Assembly: GCA_913054055.1 (NCBI GenBank)
Contig: CAJXIT010000055.1
Coordinates: 1-13,624, forward strand
Length of the DNA: 13,624 nucleotides
Direction of reading: 5' to 3'
From: an uncultured Thalassolituus sp.
GTDB taxonomy: Bacteria > Pseudomonadota > Gammaproteobacteria > Pseudomonadales > Oceanobacteraceae
Both the position numbers and the translations under genes were made by a program. The notes below the pieces were generated by a model, which worked only from the letters and a program-made list of their open reading frames with translations, was not told where the DNA came from and made no database searches. The number at the start of each line of letters is the position of its first letter. The stretch's first letter is position 1. Positions 1 through 6,155 of this stretch are shown here, piece by piece.

Positions 1-245
1 TAACTATAAAACCTTCATTAAGGCACAATATTTCCCAATTGTTAGTCCAGAGAAAGCCTAATGCAAAGACAAGATATGCCAGTTTTGTTACCCATGTTAC
101 CTGTTACCCCACAAACCGGTATCAAATAGCGATTTTAGGTAACAATGCCCTGACACATTTGATCATTAATAGTTCAAATAATATGTAAGCTACTGATTTT
201 AAAGGGAATTTTAAAGTTGGCACACCAAATGCTTTATACTTAGTA
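1..245. other. Intergenic region left of hairpin array, no credible gene
   Basis: No open reading frame with a ribosome binding site is visible on either strand. The stretch holds three direct copies of TGTTACC at 86-92, 95-101 and 102-108, with one reverse complement GGTAACA at 138-144. ATCAAAT at 121-127 is matched by ATTTGAT at 157-163. A longer imperfect inverted repeat pairs 189-204 with 232-246, giving about 12 matches with one bulge and a few mismatches. This last repeat abuts the hairpin array and may be a degenerate extra unit, but it lacks the A-rich loop core. Confidence 0.5.
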
Positions 246-247
246 CT

Positions 248-288
248 TGCAACACTGATACTAATAAAAATAAAAAAATAAGGTTGCA
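248..288. repeat. Array stem-loop 1
   Basis: TGCAAC at 248-253 pairs with GTTGCA at 283-288. The 29-base loop contains the exact core at 263-273 followed by more A-rich sequence. The stem is only 6 bp and would not be convincing alone. It is supported by its place in the series. Confidence 0.5.
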
Positions 289-290
289 CG

Positions 291-340
291 GAGAGTATAA
301 GAAACACACAAATAAAAATAACAAAGTGTTCTTAACTCTC
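291..340. repeat. Array stem-loop 2 (15 bp, two bulged A)
   Basis: The arms at 291-307 and 326-340 form 15 base pairs, interrupted only by two single unpaired A residues in the left arm. The 18-base loop at 308-325 contains the exact core at 311-321. This is one of the two most convincing units. Confidence 0.75.
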
Positions 341-376
341 TGTAGCCATAATAATTAAAATAACAGGCTAACCAGA
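339..376. repeat. Array stem-loop 3
   Basis: TCTG plus TAGCC at 339-347 pairs with GGCTA at 366-370 and CAGA at 373-376. That gives 9 bp with a two-base bulge at 371-372. The loop holds the one-substitution core AATTAAAATAA at 353-363. The arms overlap those of units 2 and 4 by two bases each. Confidence 0.6.
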
Positions 377-451
377 ATTCGTGTTTTGAGTGTGTAGTGA
401 CCCATTATAAAAATAACAATAAGGGCGTACCAGACACTCAAAACGCAATTC
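375..451. repeat. Array stem-loop 4 (longest, about 18 bp outer stem)
   Basis: The left arm at 375-393 pairs with the right arm at 434-451. Ten consecutive pairs (TTTTGAGTGT with ACACTCAAAA) are followed by three pairs including one G-T wobble, a bulged C at 380, then five more pairs. An inner CCC at 401-403 can pair with GGG at 423-425, closing a loop that holds the one-substitution core TATAAAAATAA at 406-416. This is the strongest unit. Confidence 0.75.
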
Positions 452-486
452 GAACTTAAATAATAAAAATAAGAAAACACTCGAAT
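448..486. repeat. Array stem-loop 5
   Basis: ATTCGA at 448-453 pairs with TCGAAT at 481-486. The 27-base loop contains the exact core at 462-472. The left arm overlaps the outer right arm of unit 4, so the two cannot be fully paired at once. The 6 bp stem is weak on its own. Confidence 0.5.
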
Positions 487-493
487 CGACCTT

Positions 494-526
494 GGGCAGC
501 CAATAATAAAAATAAATAAGCTGCCC
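494..526. repeat. Array stem-loop 6
   Basis: GGGCAGC at 494-500 pairs perfectly with GCTGCCC at 520-526. This is the most GC-rich stem of the series. The 19-base loop consists almost entirely of the core at 505-515 and neighbouring AAT triplets. The array stops here; no further core is seen before pcnB. Confidence 0.65.
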
Positions 527-725
527 TTGACTATTTTCTTCCTTAGCAACACCTCTGCTTTATTTAACCCGTTTCAACAAACACCCAAACCAATCACCTC
601 AAACTTGTCATTTGGTATAACTTCTGTACACTCGCCTCACTCTGAAACCCACGGTTGATGCACTGTAGGCACCAATTGATCAAAACAGAATCTGGGTGTC
701 ACCATTAATTTTATTCATGTGAATC
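527..725. other. Spacer between hairpin array and pcnB
   Basis: There is no gene. A TATAAC hexamer at 616-621 could be a -10 element for pcnB, but no good -35 sits at the right distance, so no promoter is called. The last bases contain an ATG TGA start-stop pair at 717-722, in frame with and just before the pcnB start. Confidence 0.4.
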
Positions 726-2060
726 ATGCTTAAACGTCTAATTTCCAAGCTTAAAAAATCACCAACTGCTGAGAGCAGTGTTGAAGTGATCCCACGCAAG
801 AGTCATGGCATCAGCCGAACTCAGATCAGTGAGAATGCTTTAAAGGTACTGTATCGCCTGCAAAAATCAGGGTTTGAAGCACACCTTGTGGGCGGTGGTG
901 TTCGAGACTTGCTATTGGGCCAAGAGCCAAAAGATTTCGACATCGCCACAGACGCGAAACCCGAGCAAGTACATAAGCTGTTTCGTAACTCGCGCTTAAT
1001 CGGTCGCCGTTTTCGTTTGGTACACGTGGTATTTGGTCGTGACGTGATTGAAGTGGCCACCTTCCGCGGCAGTCATGATAACGCCCAAGGCAAACAAGAA
1101 TCCAAGCAAAATGAATCAGGCATGTTATTGCGTGACAACGTTTACGGTAGCATCGATGAAGATGCCATTCGCCGCGACTTCACCATTAACGCGCTTTATT
1201 ACAATACCAAAGACTTTTCAGTACGCAGTTATGAGGGGGGTATACAAGATATTTACAATGCTTCCATTCGCATGATAGGTGACCCTGAAACCCGCTACCG
1301 CGAAGACCCGGTACGCATGCTAAGAGCCGTGCGCTTTGCAGGTAAACTAGGGTTCGATATCGATAAAAAGACCGATGCCCCTATCCGCCAGCTAGCCCCT
1401 TTATTACAAGACATTCCTGCGGCTCGATTGTTTGAAGAAGCGTTAAAGCTGTTCATGGCTGGCCACGCTCATAGCACGTTTGAATTACTGCAAACCCGAG
1501 ATTTGTTTAAGCAACTTTTCCCGCAAACTCAGGCCGCCATCGATAACGACAGCTTCTACCGCGACATGGTGATCCAAGCACTTAAAAATAGTGACTTGCG
1601 CATTTCTCAAGGCAAATCTTTAACCCCTGCCTTTTTACTGTCTGTGTTCCTATGGCCTTGTATGCTAGAGCGCGCCAAACAGCTTCAAAATGAAATTCCT
1701 GCTGGCCCAGCCATGCAACAGGCCGCACAAGAGGTGATTTCAAAGCAGCAGCAAAGCACTTCCATTCCTAAGCGTTTTGTATTCCCTATGCGTGATATTT
1801 GGGATTTACAACACCGCTTAGTGAAACGCCTGCCAAAAAGCATCGACAGCATATACGGCCACGAGCGTTTCCGTGCCGCCTATGACTTTATTTTATTACG
1901 TGAGGAAGTAGGTGAAGACCTAGATGGCACAGGCCAGTGGTGGACTGTCTACCAAAAAGACAATCCTCGTGAATACGTGCCACGTCCGCGTAAGCGCTAT
2001 AACAAACGTGGTGGCAACCGCTCTGGTGATCGCAAGCCAAGACGTCGCCCTGAATCTTAA
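726..2060 (+). CDS. pcnB: Poly(A) polymerase I
   Basis: This enzyme adds 3' poly(A) tails to RNA and so promotes RNA decay. The 444 residues match a full-length family member. A basic N-terminal leader (1-40) is followed by the nucleotidyltransferase head with LVGGGVRDLLLG (54-65) and the metal-binding DFD (70-72). RRFRLVHV and EVATFRG lie around 94-115, RRDFTINAL at 149-157 and EDPVRMLRAVRFAGKLGF near 193-210. The very basic tail (PRPRKR, then PRRRPES) is typical of PAP I rather than CCA-adding enzyme. The start at 726 fits the usual N terminus, and an in-frame TGA at 720-722 blocks any extension. No Shine-Dalgarno sequence is visible, which suggests weak initiation; E. coli pcnB also initiates poorly. 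The gene heads a pcnB-folK-panB-panC run common in gammaproteobacteria. Confidence 0.96.
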   Translation: MLKRLISKLKKSPTAESSVEVIPRKSHGISRTQISENALKVLYRLQKSGFEAHLVGGGVRDLLLGQEPKDFDIATDAKPEQVHKLFRNSRLIGRRFRLVHVVFGRDVIEVATFRGSHDNAQGKQESKQNESGMLLRDNVYGSIDEDAIRRDFTINALYYNTKDFSVRSYEGGIQDIYNASIRMIGDPETRYREDPVRMLRAVRFAGKLGFDIDKKTDAPIRQLAPLLQDIPAARLFEEALKLFMAGHAHSTFELLQTRDLFKQLFPQTQAAIDNDSFYRDMVIQALKNSDLRISQGKSLTPAFLLSVFLWPCMLERAKQLQNEIPAGPAMQQAAQEVISKQQQSTSIPKRFVFPMRDIWDLQHRLVKRLPKSIDSIYGHERFRAAYDFILLREEVGEDLDGTGQWWTVYQKDNPREYVPRPRKRYNKRGGNRSGDRKPRRRPES

Positions 2061-2106
2061 TTTAGACTGCACCAGTAAAGTATCAGCACAGGCATAAATT
2101 GCATTT

Positions 2107-2601
2107 ATGAAACCTTGGGTAGACGTTTACATCGGTTTAGGCAGCAACCTTCATCAGCCCCTAGAACAGGCTCAGCAGGCCATAAAAGCCCTGAGCCAGC
2201 ATCGCCATCTCTCAAATGTTACCGCAAGCCCTCTGTACAGCAGCAAGCCTGTAGGCCCTCAAGATCAGCCTGACTATATAAATGGTGTGGTCTGCTGCCA
2301 AACCCAATTAGGGCCCCACGATCTACTGGACCTCTTACAATCGATAGAGCAAGCCCAAGGGCGCGAGCGCAAACGCCACTGGGGAGAGCGCACCCTAGAT
2401 TTAGACCTATTGCTGTATGGTGAAGCCCAAATACGCACCCCAAGGCTCACTGTGCCCCATGCATTCATGCTGGAACGCAGTTTTGTGCTTTACCCCCTAA
2501 AGGATCTGGCCCCTGACCTACTGCTAAGCAATGGTTTAAGTCTCTCAGAACATCTAACATCCGTACCATTTGACCTGACAATCTTGCCAATTGGCATTTG
2601 A
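2107..2601 (+). CDS. folK: 2-amino-4-hydroxy-6-hydroxymethyldihydropteridine pyrophosphokinase
   Basis: HPPK transfers pyrophosphate from ATP to 6-hydroxymethyl-7,8-dihydropterin, the step before dihydropteroate synthase in folate synthesis. It is a soluble cytoplasmic enzyme. The 164 residues are near the usual 160. IGLGSNL sits at 9-15, and the signature GERTLDLDLLLYG at 93-105 supplies the two magnesium-binding aspartates D98 and D100. VPHAFMLERSFVLYPL (116-131) matches the C-terminal substrate segment, although the common P-R after the histidine is replaced by A-F. It lies 46 bases after pcnB and 56 before panB, so cotranscription is likely. The ribosome binding site is weak. Confidence 0.96.
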   Translation: MKPWVDVYIGLGSNLHQPLEQAQQAIKALSQHRHLSNVTASPLYSSKPVGPQDQPDYINGVVCCQTQLGPHDLLDLLQSIEQAQGRERKRHWGERTLDLDLLLYGEAQIRTPRLTVPHAFMLERSFVLYPLKDLAPDLLLSNGLSLSEHLTSVPFDLTILPIGI

Positions 2602-2646
2602 CTTCCAAGTGTAAATCCGGACTATACGCCCCTAACACTATTTGAA

Positions 2647-2661
2647 ATGAGTGCTTTATGA
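2647..2661 (+). other. Possible four-codon leader ORF overlapping the panB start
   Basis: ATG AGT GCT TTA TGA reads as a four-residue peptide (MSAL). Its stop codon overlaps the panB ATG as ATGA, the same arrangement as the panB-panC junction. It could couple or tune panB translation, or be chance. No strong Shine-Dalgarno precedes either start. Confidence 0.2.
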
Positions 2662-3455
2662 GCAAAACAACCATAAACACCCTGCATCAATGCAAACAAG
2701 ACAACAGAAAGTTCGCCGTGGTCACAGCCTACGACGCCACCTTTTCTCATCTAGCAAGCAGCGCTGATATCGACGTGATATTGGTGGGTGACTCATTAGG
2801 CATGGTATTCCAAGGGCAAGACAGCACAGTGCCTGTGACCCTAGAACACATGTGTTACCACACAGACGCCGTTAAAAAAGGCAACCAAGGGGCCTTGATC
2901 ATGTCTGACCTGCCCTTTATGTCTTATGCCACCCCAGAGCAAGCCATTGAAAGTTCGGCCTTGCTGATGCAAGCGGGTGCTGAAATGGTCAAATTAGAAG
3001 GCGGTGCTTGGTTAGTAGATACCGTGGCCATGTTAAGCGAGCGCGGGATTCCAGTTTGCGCGCACCTAGGTTTAACCCCTCAGTACGTACACAAGTTTGG
3101 CGGCTATAAAGTACAAGGCCGTGACGATGCGGCAGCCAAGCAAATGATTAAAGATGCACAAGCCATGGAAGCGGCCGGTGCAGACGTTTTATTATTAGAA
3201 TGTGTGCCATCGGAATTGGCCAAAACCTTAACCGAATCTGTAAACATTCCCGTGATCGGCATTGGCGCAGGCAGTGATACCGATGGCCAAGTTTTGGTGT
3301 GCTACGACATGTTAGGCATGAACCCGGGCCACATTCCAAAGTTTGTGAAAAATTACATGATCGAAGGCCGCACCATTCAACAGGCCTTTGAAGTTTACGC
3401 GCAAGAAGTTAAAGATGGCTCCTTCCCAGGGCCGGAGCACGGATTCAAAGCATGA
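2658..3455 (+). CDS. panB: 3-methyl-2-oxobutanoate hydroxymethyltransferase (ketopantoate hydroxymethyltransferase)
   Basis: PanB transfers a hydroxymethyl group from 5,10-methylenetetrahydrofolate to 2-oxoisovalerate, making ketopantoate for pantothenate and CoA. The 265 residues are full length. Expected magnesium and catalytic positions are present: VGDSLGMV with D45, SDLPF with D84, KLEGG with E114, and LLLECV with the general base E181. HLGLTPQ (136-142) and the C-terminal FPGPEHGF are also typical. The reaction uses a folate cofactor, which suits the neighbouring folK. The stop overlaps the panC start by ATGA, implying translational coupling. Confidence 0.97.
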   Translation: MSKTTINTLHQCKQDNRKFAVVTAYDATFSHLASSADIDVILVGDSLGMVFQGQDSTVPVTLEHMCYHTDAVKKGNQGALIMSDLPFMSYATPEQAIESSALLMQAGAEMVKLEGGAWLVDTVAMLSERGIPVCAHLGLTPQYVHKFGGYKVQGRDDAAAKQMIKDAQAMEAAGADVLLLECVPSELAKTLTESVNIPVIGIGAGSDTDGQVLVCYDMLGMNPGHIPKFVKNYMIEGRTIQQAFEVYAQEVKDGSFPGPEHGFKA

Positions 3456-4303
3456 AAGTAGTAGAGAGTATTCGCGAGCTGCAAGATCAGATCAAACACG
3501 CTCGCAGTCTAGGTAAAAAAGTCGGCTTTGTGCCGACCATGGGCAGCCTGCATGAAGGCCACATGATGTTAATCGACAAAGCCGTAGAAGATTGCGACTT
3601 TGTTGTCAGCAGTATCTTCATCAATCCCCTGCAATTTAATGACATTGATGACTTAGGTCGCTACCCAAGAACCTTTGATGCGGACAGCAAATTATTAAAA
3701 GCGCGCAACTGCGACCTTTTATTTTTCCCATCTATCGATGAAATGTACCCCCATGGCCAAGATGCTCAAACCACTGTCAGCGTACCGGTTGTGAGCGAAG
3801 GTCTATGCGGTGACAGTCGCCCTGGTCACTTTGATGGCATGGCCACTGTAGTCATGAAACTGTTCCATATGGTGGCACCAGATGCGTCCTTTTTTGGGGA
3901 AAAAGATTTTCAACAGCTAGCGGTTATTCGCAAAATGGTGGGGGATCTTAACCTGCCATTTGATGTGATTGGTGTGGATACTTGCCGCGAAGAAAGTGGC
4001 TTGGCCATGAGTTCTCGTAATCACCACCTTAGCGCTGAAGAAAAAGCCACGGCCAGTAATATTTATCGCATTCTTTCTGAGATTTCTGCCGCCATTCAAG
4101 ATGGTGCTAAAAACTATTTAGAACTGTGTGAAAAAGGTAATGTGGAATTGGCAGGCTTAGGGTTTGAACCTGACTACCTAGAAGTTCGCAACGCCGACAC
4201 ATTAGCCCCTGCAGCAGAATCCGATCAAAACTTGGTGGTATTAGCCGCTGCTATTTTAGGAAAAGCGCGCTTAATTGATAACTTGCGAATCAAACTTGCT
4301 TAA
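3452..4303 (+). CDS. panC: Pantothenate synthetase (pantoate-beta-alanine ligase)
   Basis: PanC condenses pantoate with beta-alanine using ATP through a pantoyl-adenylate intermediate. It is a cytoplasmic nucleotidyltransferase-fold enzyme of 283 residues, the usual size. PTMGSLHEGH (28-37) is the ATP-binding HIGH-like motif. FINPLQF (56-62) binds pantoate. FGEKDFQQL (148-156) and MSSRN (186-190) are the other nucleotide motifs. It overlaps panB by four bases and is the last gene of the unit. panD, needed for beta-alanine, is not in the window. No clear terminator reads in the + direction after it; the hairpin at 4342-4375 has its T-run on the opposite strand. Confidence 0.97.
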   Translation: MKVVESIRELQDQIKHARSLGKKVGFVPTMGSLHEGHMMLIDKAVEDCDFVVSSIFINPLQFNDIDDLGRYPRTFDADSKLLKARNCDLLFFPSIDEMYPHGQDAQTTVSVPVVSEGLCGDSRPGHFDGMATVVMKLFHMVAPDASFFGEKDFQQLAVIRKMVGDLNLPFDVIGVDTCREESGLAMSSRNHHLSAEEKATASNIYRILSEISAAIQDGAKNYLELCEKGNVELAGLGFEPDYLEVRNADTLAPAAESDQNLVVLAAAILGKARLIDNLRIKLA

Positions 4304-4341
4304 CCTTCAAGTTTTTTAAAAACCAACGACCCTCTATAAAA

Positions 4342-4375
4342 AAGCTAATCCCAGTAGCAATACTGTGATTAGCTT
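4342..4375 (-). terminator. Intrinsic terminator of the small minus-strand gene
   Basis: AAGCTAATC at 4342-4350 pairs with GATTAGCTT at 4367-4375. CAGTA (4352-4356) pairs with TACTG (4361-4365) inside it, with a single mismatch between the two helices and a four-base loop at 4357-4360. On the - strand the stem is followed by six T (complement of 4338-4343). Read on + it lacks a solid T-run, but the stem could also slow transcription leaving panC. Confidence 0.75.
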
Positions 4376-4398
4376 CTTATCAGATCTGTAAATCAGGC

Positions 4399-4686
4399 TT
4401 AATTAAACTGGGCAGGGTCAATCCAGCGACCCAAAGAGCGTCGATCAACGATCAATCCATCTTTGTGATCCACAAAACGAAACACCACAATCTCGCCCAC
4501 TTCGACACCTAAATCCGTGCTATCCGACTCGTAGCGATATTCTTTTTCATCAATCACTAGAGTATGGCGATAATATTCTGGGCGTCCCACCCACTCAATG
4601 AATGGCCCTTCGGTTTTAGCCGACTGCAGCTCACCTTTACCTTGCTGCTTTTGTATCTTATTTCGACTAAATCCACCGCGCGCCAT
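4399..4686 (-). CDS. Small conserved-looking protein of unknown function (95 aa)
   Basis: I do not recognise this protein. The start ATG (4686-4684) is chosen because AGGAAG lies five bases upstream; an in-frame GTG at 4692 would abut that site. The first 25 residues are basic and probably disordered (ARGGFSRNK, then KQQGKG). Residues 28-95 look like a small beta-rich domain, with FIEWVGRPEYYRHTLVI, EYRYES, and GEIVVFRFVDHKDGLIVDRR, ending WIDPAQFN. There is no signal peptide, membrane segment or cysteine, so it is likely cytoplasmic. The basic tail followed by a small beta domain could suit nucleic-acid or ribosome binding, which is inference only. It is a single-gene unit with its own terminator, convergent with panC. 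Confidence 0.7.
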   Translation of the reverse strand: MARGGFSRNKIQKQQGKGELQSAKTEGPFIEWVGRPEYYRHTLVIDEKEYRYESDSTDLGVEVGEIVVFRFVDHKDGLIVDRRSLGRWIDPAQFN

Positions 4687-4718
4687 ATTCACTTCCTATT
4701 ATCTTTTTACAAACATTA

Positions 4719-4728
4719 CACTTAAGTG
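4719..4728. promoter_or_regulatory. Ten-base palindrome upstream of the small minus gene
   Basis: CACTTAAGTG is a perfect palindrome about 33 bases upstream of the minus-strand gene start. A related CACTTAAATC lies nearby at about 4745-4755. It lies in the expected promoter zone and could be an operator. It is short and may be chance. Confidence 0.2.
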
Positions 4729-4840
4729 CTGCTCTACCACTGCATCCACTTAAATCATTGAATCTTAGGCGGCGCATTCTACCTATTTGCCACCCTGCTT
4801 AATAGTCTAGACTCAAATTAGTAAAAGCTTGGGTATAAAC

Positions 4841-5107
4841 ATGCAATTAAGACACATTTTATTAAAAACCCCATTATTGGTTGACCCGGTTATGCAATCA
4901 TTAAATCAAGGGGCGGATTTTGCTCAAATGGCCCGAGATCATAGTGCTTGCCCGAGTAAGGATAACGGCGGCAGCTTATCCACAATCAATCAAAGTGACT
5001 TACCAGAAGCCATCACCCAAGCATTGGTCGATGCCCAAGCGGGCCAAGTGATTGGGCCAGTGGAATCCCGACACGGTTTACATTTAATAAAAATAGACAC
5101 TATTTAA
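4841..5107 (+). CDS. Small parvulin-type peptidylprolyl cis-trans isomerase (PpiC-like)
   Basis: Parvulins isomerise prolyl peptide bonds and act as folding helpers. This is a free-standing catalytic domain of 88 residues, close to the about 93 residues of E. coli PpiC. RHILLK (4-9) holds the first active-site histidine, HSACPS the family cysteine, and NGGSL the glycine-rich turn. RHGLHLIKI near the end carries the second histidine. No signal peptide is present, so it should be cytoplasmic. The ATG at 4841 is preferred because it opens directly on the RHIL strand; an in-frame TTG at 4829 would add four residues. The ribosome binding site is weak. It converges with trxB across a strong terminator. 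Confidence 0.88.
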   Translation: MQLRHILLKTPLLVDPVMQSLNQGADFAQMARDHSACPSKDNGGSLSTINQSDLPEAITQALVDAQAGQVIGPVESRHGLHLIKIDTI

Positions 5108-5121
5108 CGCATAGAAATAAC

Positions 5122-5160
5122 AAAAAGCCCCTTAAACAAAATTGCTTAAGGGGCTTTTTT
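5122..5160. terminator. Bidirectional intrinsic terminator between parvulin gene and trxB
   Basis: AAAAAGCCCCTTAA (5122-5135) pairs perfectly with TTAAGGGGCTTTTT (5146-5159) around a ten-base loop. A-runs and T-runs flank the GC core on both sides, so it can end both converging transcripts. Confidence 0.92.
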
Positions 5161-5201
5161 TACCTTCAAAATCTTTCGGCTAGGCCATAGGCACCGAGAG
5201 A

Positions 5202-6155
5202 TCAGTCTTCCAAGCTATCCAAATAGCGCTCAGCGTCTAGAGCTGCCATGCAACCAGTACCGGCTGATGTAATGGCTTGACGATAGATATGATCCATCAC
5301 ATCACCTGCCGCGAAAACACCTTCTTTACTGGTTAAAGTTGCATTGCCTTCTAGGCCACTTTGCACTTTCAAATAACCGTTATGCATGTCTAGCTGACCG
5401 GCAAAGATTTCGGTATTAGGAGTATGGCCAATAGCAATGAACGCACCGGCCAGCTCAATCTCTTTGGTATCGCCCGTTTGCTTGTTTTTAATGCGCACAC
5501 CGGTGACACCCATGTCATCGCCCAATACTTCATCAAGCTCATTGTGCCAATGGATTTCAACGTTACCATTTTCCGCTTTTTCTAAGATCTTATCCGCTAG
5601 GATCTTTTCACTGCGGAAGCTATCACGACGGTGAATCACGTGTACTTTTGATGCGATGTTTGACAGGTAAAGCGCTTCTTCAACCGCCGTATTACCACCA
5701 CCCACTACACACACTTCTTTGCCTTTATAGAAGAAACCATCACAGGTGGCACAGGCGGATACCCCTTTACCTTTAAACGCTTCTTCACTTTCTAAGCCCA
5801 AGTACTGTGCACTGGCACCAGTACAAATGATCATGGCATCACAAGTGTACGTACCTTGATCACCTGTTAGGGTGTATGGCTTTTTGCTTAGGTCCACAGA
5901 GTTGATGTGATCGAACAAGATCTCAGTGTTAAAACGTTCAGCGTGAGCTTGCATGCGCTGCATTAGCTCAGGGCCTTGCAAACCTTCCACGTCACCTGGC
6001 CAGTTATCTACTTCAGTCGTGGTGGTTAGCTGACCACCCATTTGCATACCAGTAATAACAACTGGATTTAAGTTGGCACGGGCGGCATAAACCGCAGCTG
6101 TGTATCCGGCTGGACCCGAACCTAAAATCAGTAATTTAATGTGACGATCAGACAT
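5202..6155 (-). CDS. trxB: Thioredoxin-disulfide reductase
   Basis: TrxB is a cytoplasmic FAD flavoenzyme that passes electrons from NADPH to thioredoxin. The 317 residues are the usual length. The FAD-binding GSGPAG is at 12-17. The redox-active CATC is at 135-138 and is followed by DGFF. The NADPH-binding GGGNTAVEEA is at 152-161, with HRRDSFR at 175-181 recognising the NADPH phosphate. The C-terminal FAD motif AAGDV with RQAITSAGTGC is present. AGGAG lies six bases before the ATG. It is transcribed alone, divergent from the MshEN-type gene. Confidence 0.97.
   Translation of the reverse strand: MSDRHIKLLILGSGPAGYTAAVYAARANLNPVVITGMQMGGQLTTTTEVDNWPGDVEGLQGPELMQRMQAHAERFNTEILFDHINSVDLSKKPYTLTGDQGTYTCDAMIICTGASAQYLGLESEEAFKGKGVSACATCDGFFYKGKEVCVVGGGNTAVEEALYLSNIASKVHVIHRRDSFRSEKILADKILEKAENGNVEIHWHNELDEVLGDDMGVTGVRIKNKQTGDTKEIELAGAFIAIGHTPNTEIFAGQLDMHNGYLKVQSGLEGNATLTSKEGVFAAGDVMDHIYRQAITSAGTGCMAALDAERYLDSLED

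Larger units (their letters stand above)
246..526. repeat. Array of six stem-loops with variable stems and a conserved A-rich loop core
   Basis: Six head-to-tail inverted repeats tile this stretch with almost no spacer, and the arms of neighbours abut or overlap by a few bases. Each loop carries AATAAAAATAA in the same orientation. The core starts at 263, 311, 353, 406, 462 and 505; copies 3 and 4 differ by one base. The spacing is 42 to 56 bases. Stem sequences differ completely between units, and stem length runs from 6 bp to about 18 bp. Conserved loops with unrelated but self-complementary stems argue that structure is selected, or is made by a palindrome-forming process. It is the reverse of CRISPR or REP repeats, where the stem is conserved. 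The + strand is full of stops, and the - strand frames are low-complexity Phe/Ile/Tyr runs, so the array is not coding. Function is unknown. A structured RNA or a folded single-strand DNA element are both possible. Confidence 0.75.

Noticed and set aside
246..526. The array as a CRISPR
   Set aside because: Only an 11-base A-rich core is shared, the spacing is irregular, and the intervening sequence is self-complementary rather than unique spacer. No cas gene is present.
246..526. The array as integron attC sites
   Set aside because: Bulged inverted repeats recall attC, but no cassette genes lie between units, the 40-55 base spacing is too short, and the conserved RYYYAAC and GTTRRRY boxes are not found.
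122..552. Two minus-strand open frames of 61 and 65 codons across the hairpin array
   Set aside because: They are runs of Phe, Ile and Tyr codons made by the T-rich complement of the A-rich loops. Neither has a ribosome binding site or any recognisable domain.
4729..4747. tRNA-like D-arm sequence on the minus strand (GGTAGAGCAGC)
   Set aside because: No acceptor stem, anticodon arm or T-arm follows in either direction. It is chance or at most a tiny remnant.
5088..5098. A seventh array core (AATAAAAATAG) at the end of the parvulin gene
   Set aside because: It is a one-base variant lying mainly in coding sequence, with no flanking inverted arms.
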